Source: Euptelea pleiosperma
Lineage: Eukaryota > Streptophyta > Magnoliopsida > Ranunculales > Eupteleaceae
NCBI GenBank assembly: GCA_035048495.1
Contig: CM068546.1
Coordinates: 36,908,674-36,972,673 of the forward strand
Direction: 5' to 3'
DNA length: 64,000 bases
A program made the translations under genes and the position numbers. Below the pieces are notes generated by a model. The model searched no databases. It saw only the letters and a list, made by a program, of their open reading frames with translations, and had not been told where the DNA came from. The stretch's first letter is position 1. Each line of letters begins with the position of its first letter. Positions 44,701 through 57,002 of the stretch are shown in pieces.

Positions 44701-47605
44701 TTATTTCCCCCTCACCCCATTTGTGGGTGCATCAGCATCTGCAAATTTCCCCAACATTTGATCCATAAATAAGTATGAAAACGACGTATTTCTCGGGAGA
44801 TGCATCATCAGATTCTCATTAGATCCTAGAGCAGGCAACAAATGAACTGGCTCTGGAAACAGTAATTCACCATCTCCATTTGATTGATTGGTACCTTTTG
44901 ACACCATCACATTGTTTGTACTCTTCTCATGACCATATTCCATGTACTTTGCACTAATGTTCTCAGTGGGAGTTAGTTCCTTTGATGCCTCAAGGAGGGA
45001 GTACCATGACTTCACTCTCGCTATCACCCTTTGCTCGTCGGAGCAAACTGGCGCATGTGGATCATTTAACAAGTGCTCGGCGATCTCGTTCAGTCCCAAA
45101 TTGTTCGAAAAAGGAAGCCTCCCCAATCCGTTCCCAGAAGATAATAAATGAGAAGATCGGCGTCGAGGAAGGAAAGGACCAACTTGGTTGGCAGAAGCAA
45201 TCAAGGATAGTTCTCCAAATTGATCTCTCTTCCCCCTGTGAATGTTTTCGTCATTTCTTATTCCCTCGCCCAAAAATGAAGTCCTCTGACGTTCGATGCC
45301 ATGATTATCACCATTCTCTTCAATAGGTGGGAAATCTGTAACTAAATCATCACAAATACACAATATTAGTAAACTTTCTTAGATTTGAGGAATCAACAAA
45401 ATTAAATTGAACAAGTGATTGGATGGATACCTGACATTGGTGAAGTTGAATCCTTAGCACTGATGGATGGTCTGATTGTTGGTTCGAACTTATGAACTTG
45501 ATGAGAAGGGACTAGAGTATGCTTATGGATACCTAAATGGGGAAACTGCAACCTGGTTGCAACTTCTGGTTGACATCCATTGAACTCGAAAGAGAAATCT
45601 TGATACCCGCTAAGATTTGAGTAGAGGTAAGAAGAGGTTGAAGTGGGGAAAGGTTTCTGGCTCAACATAAACAACCGGTTGTCGCATTGAAGAAGCTTCT
45701 CATAATGCTTCTCGAGGGTTCCTTCGGGGAATTGGAGATAATGCCTCCTGAAGAAAGAACATCACAACCAGACACATTAGCAGTTCTACATACCAGCCTA
45801 TCGTTGAGCACCTAGACGACTTTCCAATGAGAAAAAATAGCCATGAGTCATTGGGAACCAAAGATGATATATCAGAGAACATTTCTAGTAATACTAGATC
45901 AATTGATCGAGTGGACTTTGCTTCCCAGTTGGATGATCCTAACCATTGAATGGTGGGGTCCTAAAATTATTCATGAAGACGGTCAACTGTGTCTGCATAG
46001 ATACATTTCTAGTAAACTTAACACTGATTCGACAGTTCTGGTACCTGCATATCGGCGCTTGACCTCCAGTAAAATCCGATGCAGCATGCCAAAGAGTGTG
46101 CTTTCGAGGTTGCGGGTTTATTTCTCGGAAGAACAGAGGTGCATGGTTCAACTGCATGAGACACCATTTTTCCCGCATTAAAATGGAAGTTCTACCCAAA
46201 ATTAAGATTTAGAAACTACTCAATTCGATATGCATTTATTAAGAAGCAAAGCAGAAAAACAATCCAAATAGGTCAAGCTCTTGGTTCTCCTTTGGGAATC
46301 TGATCAGGCTATCCTCTGTAAGTCATCTCGACCTATTTAGACTTTTTTTTGGGGGACAACGAGATGGCCTCCAAAGCAAAACAAAACAACAAACAAAAAA
46401 CGACTACGCTTACTCACGATAGATAAACTGTTTTTCTGCTTTGCTTCTTAAAAAAATGCGTCTACTTATCAAAAAACAAAAATCGAGATGCATTTCACTA
46501 AAAAGAATGGATTTTGGGGGGAATGAATAGAAAACCTCAATTTCTAGAATCCCAGGTTCATTTTGCCGGAAGATTGCTCTAATTGCGGATATGTCCGACC
46601 ATTGGATCTCAATCTTACTCTTCAGTCCACGATCCAACACCTCCCACACGAGTTTACGCTTTGCATAGTAACATTTTGCAACCAAGTCCCCTTCATATTT
46701 AGATAATCTCTGCAAAATTTTCCAATATTCAATTGGGCAAACCATTTTCCATTTTTCCAAGTATTGGTTGTTCATTCAAATTGCATAGTAGAGAAGAGAA
46801 TATACCTCCCAAGTGCCTATTCTAAGTAAAGATGCAGAGAAGTTTGAAGCTTTCAACTTTTCTGCAATTGGTTGGGCATCAAAATCGTTGGTCCTCGATC
46901 TCAATGTCTCAAAATCAATAGTTGAATCTGTCTCGGTAGGTGAAGCAGTCTTCCATCCCTGAGACAGCTTTGTCTCTATAAGGTCTAAAAAGGAGGGAGT
47001 CTTTCTCAGTGTCAAACCAAGAGGACTAGATTCCCCAGACAGATTAAGAACTCCTTCAGCCTTCAAAAACAAATAAATTGACACATAAACAAAAGAGAAA
47101 CAGAGAGAGAGTCATGCATGCATCCTAAAACCCAGAAAACCCATGAAAGATTTGAAACCATAACTGGTACAAAATCATTAAAAAAGCAATAAGAAATGAA
47201 GAACCCAATAAATAAAAATCACAAGTTTCTCAAAAAAAAAAACAAAGTACAGATTAACAAATATTACCCAAACCAATCAAACAAAACAACAGAGTCATGA
47301 AATCCTAGCAACCCCATCAAATTCAATCATAAAAAATAATAAGAAATGAAGAAAACCCGTAAATCCAATCAACAACTGACTGACCCCCAAAAAGCAAGAG
47401 AGAAACTCTATACCTGTTGATTAGACTCCATCAATTTAATCCGTTTGACATCAGCTCCAGGCCTATCAAACCCACCAAAACAATCGTCCTCACCATTAAC
47501 AGAAGCAAACAGAGAAGTCTGCAACTGCAAGCCATCTGAAGCAGAAAACCCACCTTCCTTATCGTTCCAAATGAAGATCCCCTGTGACCCAGGACCTTGA
47601 ACCAT
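44701..47605 (-). CDS. Plant-specific protein of unknown function (possibly TRF-like 8 family), 559 aa
   Basis: Six exons keep phase throughout: 47605-47414, 47060-46806, 46709-46536, 46151-46045, 45747-45431 and 45335-44701. They give 1680 nt. The N-terminus is MVQGPGSQGIFIWND. About residues 65-90 hold LNLSGESSPLGLTLRKTPSF. The middle (about 150-265) has EGDLVAKCYYAKRKLVWEVL, then KIEIQWSDISAIRA and HAPLFFREINPQPRKHTLW, which alternates like a beta-rich PH/GRAM-type fold. The C-terminal half is polar and low in structure (HEKSTNNVMVSKGTNQSN and similar). No Myb, kinase or membrane segment is visible. I think it belongs to the plant family labelled TRF-like 8 in some annotations, but that is from memory and uncertain. 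The gene appears intact. Confidence 0.9.
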
Positions 47606-47813
47606 GATTCTCGACGCAAAAACCTAGTTTTTCAGATCATTTTGAAGGATCCAATAAGGTTGGAAACAGAGGAGAAAGAAGAGGGGACCCAAAAAACAGA
47701 AAAATTGACGCGTAAAACCCTGCTCTCTATCTTTGGGAGTGACGGGTTTGAATTGAAACTCCTTGACAACCCAATCATCTCTTATTATTAGAAATAGAGT
47801 TTCCATTGACGGC

Positions 47814-47850
47814 GACGTCATATGTTATGCCGACGTCATTATGACACGTG
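47814..47850. promoter_or_regulatory. Cluster of three ACGT-core (bZIP-type) sites upstream of the 44.7-47.6 kb gene
   Basis: GACGTC occurs at 47814-47819 and 47832-47837, both within CGACGTCAT, and CACGTG at 47845-47850. They lie about 210-245 bp before the ATG of the minus-strand gene. C-box and G-box pairs are bZIP targets; which factor would act here is unknown. Confidence 0.6.
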
Positions 47851-48099
47851 TAGAATCCCAACTATGCGTAAGTACTTTATGAGATTGCGTCTGCTTCACG
47901 TTTAAATTCCTCTCTTTCTTTGTAGGATCTCTCTTTTGTTTTTGTTTTTGCGGTAAAAAGGGTTAAGATTGCTTGAACTAACTTCGGTTTGTTAGATGTG
48001 ATAAGTTGGTCTTGGGTGGTGGCAACTTTGGTGGCAACTTTTTTTTACTCTCTCTCTCTATATATATATATATACCCATTTCTTAGAACCAAAGGTAAG

Positions 48100-48352
48100 G
48101 ATTCTTACATCCAATTCTTACAACCAGAGGTGGGGCCATGTAGAGATCATGTTGGACAATCCAACCATACATTGAGCTGTTCTTGGCATGATGATCATCA
48201 TCACCAAAAATCAGTTAATTTTGACATTGCCAAACATATAAAAAATTGACCCAAAATAATGGTTTAATTGGATGGTCTGAATTTTTCAAATTAAAGTCTT
48301 ATTTTCTTGAGGTTAAGAATGTTGAATTTTCCTTATTTTTTGAACTAGAGAG
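48100..48352. mobile_element. Foldback element, TACACCC-ended family, first copy (half)
   Basis: The blocks TCATGTTGGACAATCCAACC, ATGATGATCATCATCACC, AAAAATCAGTTAATTTTGAC and TGGTTTAATTGGATGGTCTG are present. The right half is replaced by a second copy inserted or duplicated at 48353. Confidence 0.7.
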
Positions 48353-48732
48353 AGTCCATCTAGAGCTACACCCATTTCTTACATCCACTTCTTACACCCA
48401 AGGTTGGGGCCCCAATGGAGATCATGTTGGACAATCCAACCATACATTGAGTTTTCTTTGCCATGATGATCATCGTTGCCAAAAATCAGTTCACTTCGAC
48501 ATTGACCATATAAAAAATTGACCGAAAATAATGGTTTAATTGGATGGTCTGAAAATTTTAAATTAAAGTCATATTTTCATGAGGTTAAGAATGTCCTGAT
48601 TTTTTGTGAGAAGGGTAACCATAGTATGAAAAACCCATTGTGCGGTTGGATTATCCAACATGATGTCCATGTGGACCCCAACCTCGGGTGTAAGAAGTGG
48701 ATGTAAGAAATGGGTGTAGCTTTAGACGGACT
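48353..48732. mobile_element. Foldback element, TACACCC-ended family, complete copy
   Basis: The left end AGTCCATCTAGAGCTACACC and the right end GGTGTAGCTTTAGACGGACT are inverted copies. The arms extend inward through CATTTCTTACATCCACTTC and ACACCCAAGGTTGGGGCC. The centre carries AAAAATCAGTTCACTTCGAC. A clear target duplication is not seen because the flanks are TA-rich. Confidence 0.85.
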
Positions 48733-48740
48733 ATATATAT

Positions 48741-49090
48741 ATTCTTACTAATGAAATTCTTACTAATGGACATGGGGCCAACATGCGGATGAGTTAAGGG
48801 ACGATTTTTTGTGATAACATTCATCTCAATGTGGATATCAACGACACAAAAAATCAGCTCATTCCAACATTTGTAGCCTTGTGAAAAGTAGATTGTAAAT
48901 TGAAAAATTTTGGACCATCCATTTTCACCGTTAAATTTAGGTCCGTATTTAGTAGGGTTAGAAGTTTTAAAAATTACTGATTTTTGGTGAGGGTGATCTC
49001 CATGGCGAGGAGATTACCCTCACCAAAAATCATCCCTTAACTCATCCGCATGTGAGCCCCACGTCCATTAGTAAGAATATTAGTAAGAAT
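48741..49090. mobile_element. Foldback element, TTAGTAAGAAT-ended family, complete copy
   Basis: The left ATTCTTACTAATG (repeated twice) and right CATTAGTAAGAAT (also repeated) are inverted, with arms CAACATGCGGATGAGTTAAGG and CTTAACTCATCCGCATGTG. Inner blocks AAAAAATCAGCTCATTCC and GAGGGTGATCTCCATGG are shared with the interrupted copy at 31.6-32.8 kb. Confidence 0.85.
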
Positions 49091-50700
49091 TCCATTAGTC
49101 ATTCTATCCCAGCCTATATATATATATATAATATTATTCTTGACAAAAATGTTAAGTTATGTTTGGCAACTGAAAAAAACAAAAGTTCTAGCGGAAAACA
49201 ATGGTGCGTTCAAACGATGCCGCACATAATTATTTGAAAATTTTATGTGTGTTTGGATCACTTTCTATTTTCTCATCTAAATGATTTCATTGATTTGGTG
49301 AGAATGTGGGCCTGCACCGATGGTGGGTAAATTGGGGGGCCTGTGGAAAATATTTGCGGGTGAAACTGTTTTCTGCTGCTAATTTACACGGTGGGCAAAA
49401 GGGTCAATTTCCATAATTTCTCCACGTCGTGTATAGTTTTCTTGCCACGTAGAGAGCTGATGTGGCTGATCTAGATCATAACTCACTAGATCCGCCACCG
49501 TGCCACGTGGATAGTGTCAATGTCCACTTGATGTCCATATCCTACTGTGGATTGTACTTTTCATGACCCAGTACCAATTGCAACCATTGGAATTTAATAA
49601 TTTTCCAAAATAGAAAAAGGGTGGAAGAAACCAAGGTTTAAAAACGGTTTAATGGACTGGGGGCGTTACCGTTAAAAAGATTGAATCAGGGGCAAAAATA
49701 GAAAAATGGAAGAAAAAAATGGCACTGAAATTCAAAATTAAAAAAATACTGGAATTTAACGAATTTTAACAGCCTTTTTTTAACAAAATTTTCCAGATTG
49801 ATGGGATATTTTGAGTTATTACATTATAAGTTTTTCTTATGTTACTCTCTTTTATTTTAATTAAGTAGGCATTTGATAGCTACAGTATCTAATATTAGTT
49901 TATGTAGAGGTGTATGGCCCTATGTTACCCAAATACGGCAAGGATACGAAACAGATATGGATATGGCATTTACACTTAAAAATAAAGTATCTGACATGGA
50001 TACAACACCCATTTCTAATCTAAGGTCTATGTAACAAATATATTAGATATATATATTTGGTTAAGCCACAACCTGGATTTTTTCAGCTCATGTATAAATC
50101 CGTACAAATCACATACAATCCATGTCTGGGTACAACCTGTACTGAGGGTACTTTGGGTATTTCTTTGTACAAAATATTTTTATATATTCTTTGAAGGGGC
50201 GTTGGGGCTTGGGCTTTTCATTGTACATTGAGAGAGAGAGAGGAAATCGTAACCTTAATTCTTTAAATATAGTAAAAGAGCTCTTCTCACCCATGGATGT
50301 GGCACGTTGCAGAATAGCATAATTAAATTTGTTGTGTATGTGTATTTGAGCTTTTGATTCTTTTTATTTTTGCTGATTCGTGTAATCCAATATCTTTGTT
50401 ACCTTATAATTTTCATTATTACTAGGAGGTGGCACGTGCATTGCATGTGAATGAATGTTCAGCCTTGCTTGGTTCGCTATTTTGCACTCCTGTGCAAATG
50501 CAGTGAGTTGCTTTGGAGTCATTTCCGTAGTATTGGGGCTGCACATGCTTGCATGCATTTTCTTAAAGAGTTCGCAAGGGTTTTACAACCACTTGCACAC
50601 CAGCTCATTTGCACACTTCTAACCAATCACCTGTAATCCCAAAATTGTGGCACGTAAGTGCATTGCATCCCATTTGCATTGAACCAAGCAAAGCCTAAGT
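49091..50700. other. Interval without recognised genes; partial repeats
   Basis: A truncated hAT-type TTATAACGG-family fragment begins at 49632 (CAAGGTTTAAAAACGG, with GGGGGCGTTACCG) but lacks its right end. Around 49,900-50,400 there is a stretch with GAGAGAGAGAGAGG and TTGTACATTG that may be an old retroelement LTR. No terminal repeats were found. Confidence 0.45.
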
Positions 50701-50701
50701 G

Positions 50702-51028
50702 CCTCATCAATGTTGACGACAGACCACAATATGAGCCACATTGCACACTGTTAGAGACCACTGGCTGTATGGATGTTATGGACTTACATACCAAAATTCA
50801 AGTTAATTAGTAAATTTTATCCATTGGATTAGAGTCATGATTTATTTTTAATCGTAGATTTTAAACATTATCTGGGGTATTCAGATCCAACGGTTTGAAA
50901 TCACTAATAAGGTTGAATTTTGGTATGTAGGTCCACTTAGGGATGGCCAAACATCCATACGGTCAGTGGTCTCTCTAAGAGTGTGCCACGTGGTTCATAT
51001 TTTGGTCCTACATCATCGTTGACGAGGG
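50702..51028. mobile_element. Foldback element, G-box family, copy 10
   Basis: The left CCTCATCAATGTTGACGAC and right CATCGTTGACGAGG are near-inverted. Inner arms are CCACAATATGAGCCACATTG and GCCACGTGGTTCATATTTTGG. CACGTG is kept only in the right arm (50987-50992). Confidence 0.75.
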
Positions 51029-51621
51029 ACGGTGGTGCGCTGAACAACCTGTGAAAAGCAAAGGTCTAAAACCCGTGTCATCGCCAACACAGGTTTTGTT
51101 ATAATAGTATAGAGAGAGAGAGATTAGAAATTAAAAGCCGTGTCATCGCCAACTCATCATCTGTATCAACTCTTGCTGACGTACGCATCTGTTTCTGTAA
51201 AACTTTTTGTGGATAACCTTCCATAGCCTAAACTTTTAAAATAAATTTTATTTGACGGAAATCCCGATCTAAAAAACGTGTCATCAGCGAGGGAAAAGGA
51301 AAGAAAGAAAGGAAAGACTTCCATCGAATACGATAACTGTTAGGCTGTATTTCTTAGTTTCAAAACATGGTGTGTGAAGGCGGCTCCATCATCCACGTTT
51401 CTCGTTGGTTGCTGCCGGCATCCTTAAGGCCAGTGGCCGTCGCCATGCGCGTTACGCATGCATGTGGCCCCTCTGGCACTTTTGTTTTTTAGCTAAAATG
51501 GGTCCTGCTTGCCACTTGGATCCTAAAGTTAGCGCACCATAGCCACTAAAATATTCAACAGTGACGTCATATGTGAAGTTGTTTACAAGGAATAATATTA
51601 CGTCGTCCAGAGTCCTGATAG

Positions 51622-51980
51622 TCGGGGAAAATTTTATAACACGCGTTGCGTGACCCAAGGCCTCACGCAATAATGTATATGCCACATATCACACTCTTGG
51701 GAAACACTGATCTTAAAGACTAAAAATCAGCCTTGTTGGTATTTCCAGCTGTTGTTTTTCAGTCTTTTCATGGGTTGATTTTTAGCCGTAGGATTCTAGA
51801 ATTATTGGGATACTCAAATTCACTCATATCAAACGGCTAGAAATCACTAAACAGACTGATTTTGGTCTGTAGGTCCACACAGGGTGAGAAACAATCTGTA
51901 TGGTCAGTGGTCTCTAATAATGTGATACGTGACATTTACAGCCCTTAAGCCACGTATGTGTGTTATAAAATTTTCCCCGA
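51622..51980. mobile_element. Foldback element, G-box-family relative with TCGGGGAAAATTTT ends
   Basis: The ends TCGGGGAAAATTTTATAACA and TGTTATAAAATTTTCCCCGA are exact inverted copies. The interior has the family's TTCATGGGTTGATTTTTAG and CTGATTTTGGTCTGTAGG blocks. No CACGTG is present. No clear target duplication is seen. Confidence 0.8.
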
Positions 51981-52212
51981 TAGCCGACGGCCCGACGCGT
52001 CGTTTATCTTCTTCACATCTTCCACTACTATTTTAAATTAGTTGGACCTAATTACCCTTCTTTCCTTACATAATTAGCAGATTTATCTAGGTTAATAAAG
52101 GTAAGTTTCGGTTGGGTTTTGGGTGTTTCGGGTAGCAGCTATACTCCCGCTACCAAACAAGGAATTAGGTCACGGACCTGATTAATGAACGTCATTTTCT
52201 CCTATGATCTGC

Positions 52213-52564
52213 GAGTAAGACTTGCCTAACCACCCACAATATAAGCCATGTGGCAATTTATTAGAGGACATTGACCGTATAGATGTTTGACCAATCCGTA
52301 AGTGAACCTACAAACCAAAAACAAGCCTGATTAGTGATTTCAAACCTTTGGATCTCTGTACGGAAATCATGGTAAATAATGCTCAAATTCCTACGGTTAA
52401 AATCAACCAACGAAAATGACTTCAACTAACGCTAAGAAATCACTGATCAGGTTGATTTTGGGTTTGTAGGTCCACCTAGGGATTGGTCAAACATCTATAC
52501 GGTCAATGTCCTCTAATAAATTGCCACGTGGCTTATATTGTGGGTGGTCATGCAAGTCTTACTC
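52213..52564. mobile_element. Foldback element, G-box family, copy 12
   Basis: It starts GAGTAAGACTTGCC and ends GCAAGTCTTACTC. The arms contain CCACCCACAATATAAGCC and GGCTTATATTGTGGGTGG. CACGTG survives in the right arm (52525-52530). The flanks ATGATCTGC and ATTATTTGG agree at 6 of 9, so any target duplication is worn. Confidence 0.85.
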
Positions 52565-52660
52565 ATTATTTGGTATGTGTGGATGATTTGATTGATTTAG
52601 TGCTATTTGTAAGGCAAGTGTGCGTGTGTGCTTGTCATTCACTCTAGAAAGTTACCGAGG

Positions 52661-52955
52661 GACAACGGTATGAGCCACGTGGCTTACTCGTGACCAGTGG
52701 CTGTTTGGCCCGGCTCAGTTGGACCTAAAGACCAAAAAATATCCTGATTTGTAATTTCTAACCTTTGGATCCGAGTATCCTAAATACGATGGTAAAAAAT
52801 CAAATCATGAAAAAGAATCCAATCCAACGGTTAGAAATCACTAATCAGGCTCATTTTTATTCTGTAGGTCCACCTATGGATGGCCAAATATCGATACCGT
52901 CAGTAGCCTTTTAGAGTGTACCACGTGGTCCACTTAGTCCGTCAGGAACTTTGAT
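52661..52955. mobile_element. Foldback element, G-box family, copy 13
   Basis: A left arm GGTATGAGCCACGTGGCTTAC faces a right arm GAGTGTACCACGTGGTCCAC. The centre includes TAGAAATCACTAATCAGGC. CACGTG is present in both arms (52676-52681 and 52922-52927). Confidence 0.75.
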
Positions 52956-53849
52956 GATTGACGCCCGCCATCAAAGATTTATCTCTAGCCGACGATAAAA
53001 GTTTTTGCTGCTCACAAATAGCAAAAAGCAGGGAAATCCCAAAAAGCATGCCACATATCAAATGAATATTTTGTATTTTTGGCGTAATTGAAATCTCAGT
53101 TGGCAGCAAAAATTTTACCTTGCCGACATAGGTCATGAACCTTGCCTTGCCATATCATGCGTGTGGATCACATGCCACGTGGAAACACATCAACTAAGTG
53201 TCACGTGTCACCTAAGGATCACATCTCAATTAGCGGTCTAAATTATAAATTTGGAGGTTAGGGCTCCACCGTATCAGCTACCTTCCATTGGTGCTTGGTG
53301 TCCATATCATTATAGGCAAGAGAGATGACATGGCAAATTGAGTGGTGAGTCTGTTATTCATGAATTGCAACTCTATAGTACTGATTTGATGTCAAAGTAG
53401 GAAAGTGAGTTGACTTTGGTTAATGGAAATCATATGTAAACCAAATACTTGATATGATTGATGAATACTATGTAACAAAGAGTAAAAATCGTGTATATAT
53501 TATATACATTGAATTCAAACATGCACTATTGATTTGGACCATAGAATTCAATTGATCCAACGATCAATTTTCAATCATTTTATTTGATAACCAATCATCA
53601 TTCTTTTTTGTCGTTAAGGCAGAGAACTGAACCAATAATTCTCTTTCTTCATCATCATCCATCAAATCACTGTTCAATCATTATTGTTCATGTGTTTTTT
53701 TTTCCTCTCTTAATGAGTAGATCTCTTTACTTGTATCACTTAGATGTCTTATATTTTTCGAAAAATGATTCGATTGATGGGGTTTGGTATGATACTTTGA
53801 ATTTGATTCAGATTAGACTTCAGTGATCCTAGCTATTCGATCTATATAC
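52956..53849. other. Interval without recognised genes
   Basis: Two further CACGTG sites (about 53175 and 53203) sit in short stretches CATGCCACGTGG and GTGTCACGTGTCACC, possibly element remnants. The rest is AT-rich with no coding segment that I can support. Confidence 0.4.
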
Positions 53850-54040
53850 CATAAATGATTGTTTAACGTGGTAGCAGAACCTTAAAGCCTAGGATGTCTC
53901 GGGTTCAAGTCTCCAGTGAAGTATATTCCCACTGAGAGAGTGTGTAAGCGGACGATTTGTTCCTGCACACGTATTGTCTTGGCCCAACGACCCTTTGGTA
54001 TACATGTATAGTTGTTTCGCTTTTTTTCCCGAAAGGTCAA
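53850..54040 (+). mobile_element. tRNA-derived SINE-like element
   Basis: A box-like GTGGTAGCAGAACC and B box-like CGGGTTCAAGTCTCC are spaced as in a pol III promoter. They are followed by GTGTGTAAGCGGACG, CCTGCACACG and TTGGCCCAACGACCC, a tail resembling plant SINEs. It ends near a T-rich stretch at about 54020. Family identity is not certain. Confidence 0.55.
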
Positions 54041-54820
54041 TCTTTGGGGTAAATGGTTGTTTAAAATGTTTATGGATTGAAATCGAATTATAGGTATTTC
54101 AGTGTTGATTCTACATGGTTATAGTGTATGAACTACACAAGATCATTACTCTTCTAACAAGCATTGCTTTTGCACTCTTACCAAGACACCATTTGATGAT
54201 GGCATCATCATCACCTTGATGCAATTCCAACTTCAAATACTCACGTGGAGGTTTTTTCTAGACTCAAAAGTGGAATCCAAGCAAGTCCAAGGAGATATGG
54301 TTAGCCTACCACTCTCTCCTTTTCTCTCATCTTCCATTGCTGTCAACACAAAGTCCTTGACTAAGGCATGCTTGTAATAATCACAAAAAAGAAGGAATTG
54401 AACACAGAACTAATCTCTTTAAAGATTGTGAAAGCTTTGAAAACGATGGTCTCACCAGTCTCAAAACCATTGAAAAGAACTTAGCATCACCACACCCTCT
54501 TTATGATGGTGGAAGGATGACCTAGATATGGTCCCAACCCCTCCTAAGATGCTTAGTCATTCTCAAAATCTTGCTAAGATTCTCCAAAACTTTTAATCCT
54601 GGATTAGGGTTTTTCTCTAAACCTTAAATCCTAGATAAATCTTAGTAGGGTCCCCTAGATTTGATGCTTAAGCCATGCGTGGAAACCTCTTTAGGTTTCT
54701 CTTACTTTTATTCCTCAAGGGTGAGTCATGCACAATCTTAGTAGGTCCACTCTTAACATAGTCAGCAAAGTACTCTTATTAGGAGTAGAACTTTGCTGAC
54801 CGTCATCGTTGGTCAGCAAA
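54041..54820. other. Interval of unknown origin
   Basis: No recognisable domain is present on either strand. GGGTGAGTCATGCACAATC at about 54722 recurs in changed form (AGAGTCATACACAATC) at about 55315, so sequence on both sides of the foldback element at 55.0-55.3 kb is a direct repeat. Confidence 0.4.
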
Positions 54821-55013
54821 GTTACTTACCGCCCACGGGGCATATTCTTAGAGATTTTTTGACCTTATGGATGTTTGGCCCAACCCTACATGGACGTATA
54901 TACAGACCAAAAATTAGTCTTATTAGTGATTTCTAAGCGTTGGATTGGAGTCATTTTCATGGGTTGATTTTTAACCATTGAATTTGAACATTATTGACCA
55001 TACTTTTTAATCT
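54820..55013. mobile_element. Foldback element, G-box family, left half only
   Basis: The blocks TCTTAGAGATTTTTTGACC, ATGGATGTTTGGCCCAACCC and TTTTCATGGGTTGATTTTTA end where another element begins at 55014. Confidence 0.65.
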
Positions 55014-55308
55014 GGGTATTTTTTAGTAAGACCCCCTAAAATTTGAAAGTAATTAGTAATACCCCCTTATACTTTTAAATGTTAGGTTTACCTCCCTTGA
55101 CCTAGTTTAATAGTGGTTGACTCAAGTTAAATCGGACTTGAATCACACGTCACTAGCATTATCCTTACAATATCACGATCTTTTCATAGGTGCATTAACG
55201 TGCGCAAATGATGGTTAAACTAGGTCAAGGGGGTAATCCTAAAGTTGGAAAGTATAAGGGGGTATTACTAATTACTTACAAATTTCAGGGGGTCTTACTA
55301 AAATACCC
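55014..55308. mobile_element. Foldback element with GGGTATTTT ends
   Basis: The left GGGTATTTTTTAGTAAGACC and right GGTCTTACTAAAATACCC are inverted. The arms extend through AGTAATTAGTAATACCCCC and GGGGGTATTACTAATTACTT and the TTGACCTAGTTTAA and TTAAACTAGGTCAA segments. The layout resembles the element at 31.7-32.6 kb, but the sequence is different. No target duplication is visible. Confidence 0.85.
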
Positions 55309-55950
55309 CGAAGAAGAGTCATACACAATCTTAGTAGGGCCACCCTTACCATAGCAAAGTGTTATTAGGGTTTCTGTGGGGTAGGTTTAATCATGGAGGT
55401 AAGTGACAGATGAAGTCTTAGTAAACCTAAATTTATGATTGGTCCTCCTTGGCTAAAATAACTTGACTTTTTGTGTCAAAAGGGTGCAACGCACCAATTG
55501 TTAAGAAAATCGTAGGAGCTAGCTAGAACATGGATGATAGCAGTCAGTAGATCGTGCGACCATGATATCATCAGCTCCTTTTTTATTCTATTATTGACCA
55601 TTCACGATTGTGGCGCACGATAAGACCGATCTCAAGTCGCTATCACATCTAACGCAATACAATACCTTCCATTCCTACTAGAGTGTTTTAAATGTGGCTA
55701 CCGTTAAAGATTCGCTTGTGTGTGAGGTGTGTGTTTGACACGCATCTTCTTTGTTTTATGTTGCGATATCAGTGACGATTGCATCCAAGTTCATCACAAA
55801 AGACGGATCATGCCTGTCGTTTTTGATATCATAAATGACGGATTTGCATCGTCGTAGTTAGCGCATTTTCGAAAAAACAACAAACTGGTCTCTCATTTTT
55901 TGCGCATTAAGAAAACTACAGCCAAGGTCCTTTGTGCCCATAAAACAAAC

Positions 55951-56264
55951 GGGTCGGGATGGGGGGACAACCATTTGGAGGACCCACATAGAAGACGAAT
56001 CAATGGCTGATTTTTGGTGATCATCCTCACCAAAATTCAAATCATTCCTAATAGACTGGTTTAGAAGTTGAAGAATTATAGACAGTCTATTTTTACCATG
56101 TAACTTGAAAGTCACATTTGATGGGGTTAGAAATTCCAGAATGGGCTGATTTTTTGTTGGGGTGATCTATATGGTGAGGAGATCATCCTCACCAAAAATC
56201 AGCCATTGATTCATCTTACAGGTAGCTCCGCCAAAATGGTTGTCCCCCCCCGCGATCCCGACCG
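55951..56264. mobile_element. Foldback element, GATGATCTCCTCACC family (MULE-type), copy d
   Basis: The left GGGTCGGGATGGGGGGACAA and right TTGTCCCCCCCCGCGATCCC then GACCG are inverted. Flanks AAAACAAAC (55942-55950) and AAAACAAAA (56265-56273) match at 8 of 9. Inner arms are ACGAATCAATGGCTG and CAGCCATTGATTC. Confidence 0.88.
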
Positions 56265-56273
56265 AAAACAAAA

Positions 56274-57000
56274 ACCGGTTTCTCTTCTCCTATACTGTTT
56301 TCTCCAAACCCTAATCCTTGTTCTTGTAGTCGTCTCCTTCTCTTGCTCCCTCGCCGTCGCTGTTGTTGTCACCAGTTCATCGTTGACGTTACCTTCCGAA
56401 CTAGTTCCGTCATTTATTGCGATAATAGTTGCTCCATAAACGATGTTATTGTAAAAAAAATAAAAAAAATGTCATAATACTGACCAACAACAGGGTTTTT
56501 TTCACCCTTTTTGATGTAGTGATGGTTAATGTGGATTGGCAAAAATACTTTAAACCCTAAACCTGAAATTGTGGAGGCTAGTTAGGTGAAGTTTAGGACG
56601 GCTGCAAATTTTCTCAAAATGATTTTTAGATTGAATGGAAGGACTTGGTCAACGAAAGGAGACTCTTTATATGACTAAGTAATGAGTGATCCTCTTCATC
56701 GATCACAAGGGCTTGCTTGTGTTGCTTTCTTCTCCAGTCAAGTCTGGTTAGTGGGACTTACAAAAGTCTCAACGACCCACTCCACCAAAGCCTCCACTGT
56801 TTTTACACTGTTGAGTGTGGAGTTTGTGATGTCAAAAGAGTCACCAAAAAGAAGAAAAATGGGCACGGCTTCACTTTCATATATATGTTCTACTTTTCCT
56901 GCCAAGTTGATTGTGGCTAATGATCACCCATCCTTATCTATCTTTTCTATTCCCACTAATTCCTTATCTGCATCATTTCTAACCGTTGGATAACGATATT
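56274..57000. other. Interval without supported genes
   Basis: Frames at 56206-56439 (starts inside the foldback) and 56682-56993 (103 codons) show no recognisable domain and no splice context. I regard them as chance. Confidence 0.4.
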
Positions 57001-57002
57001 CA

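Noticed and set aside
56682..56993. 103-codon plus-strand frame
   Set aside because: No domain, no promoter or splice context, and it ends in a repeat edge.
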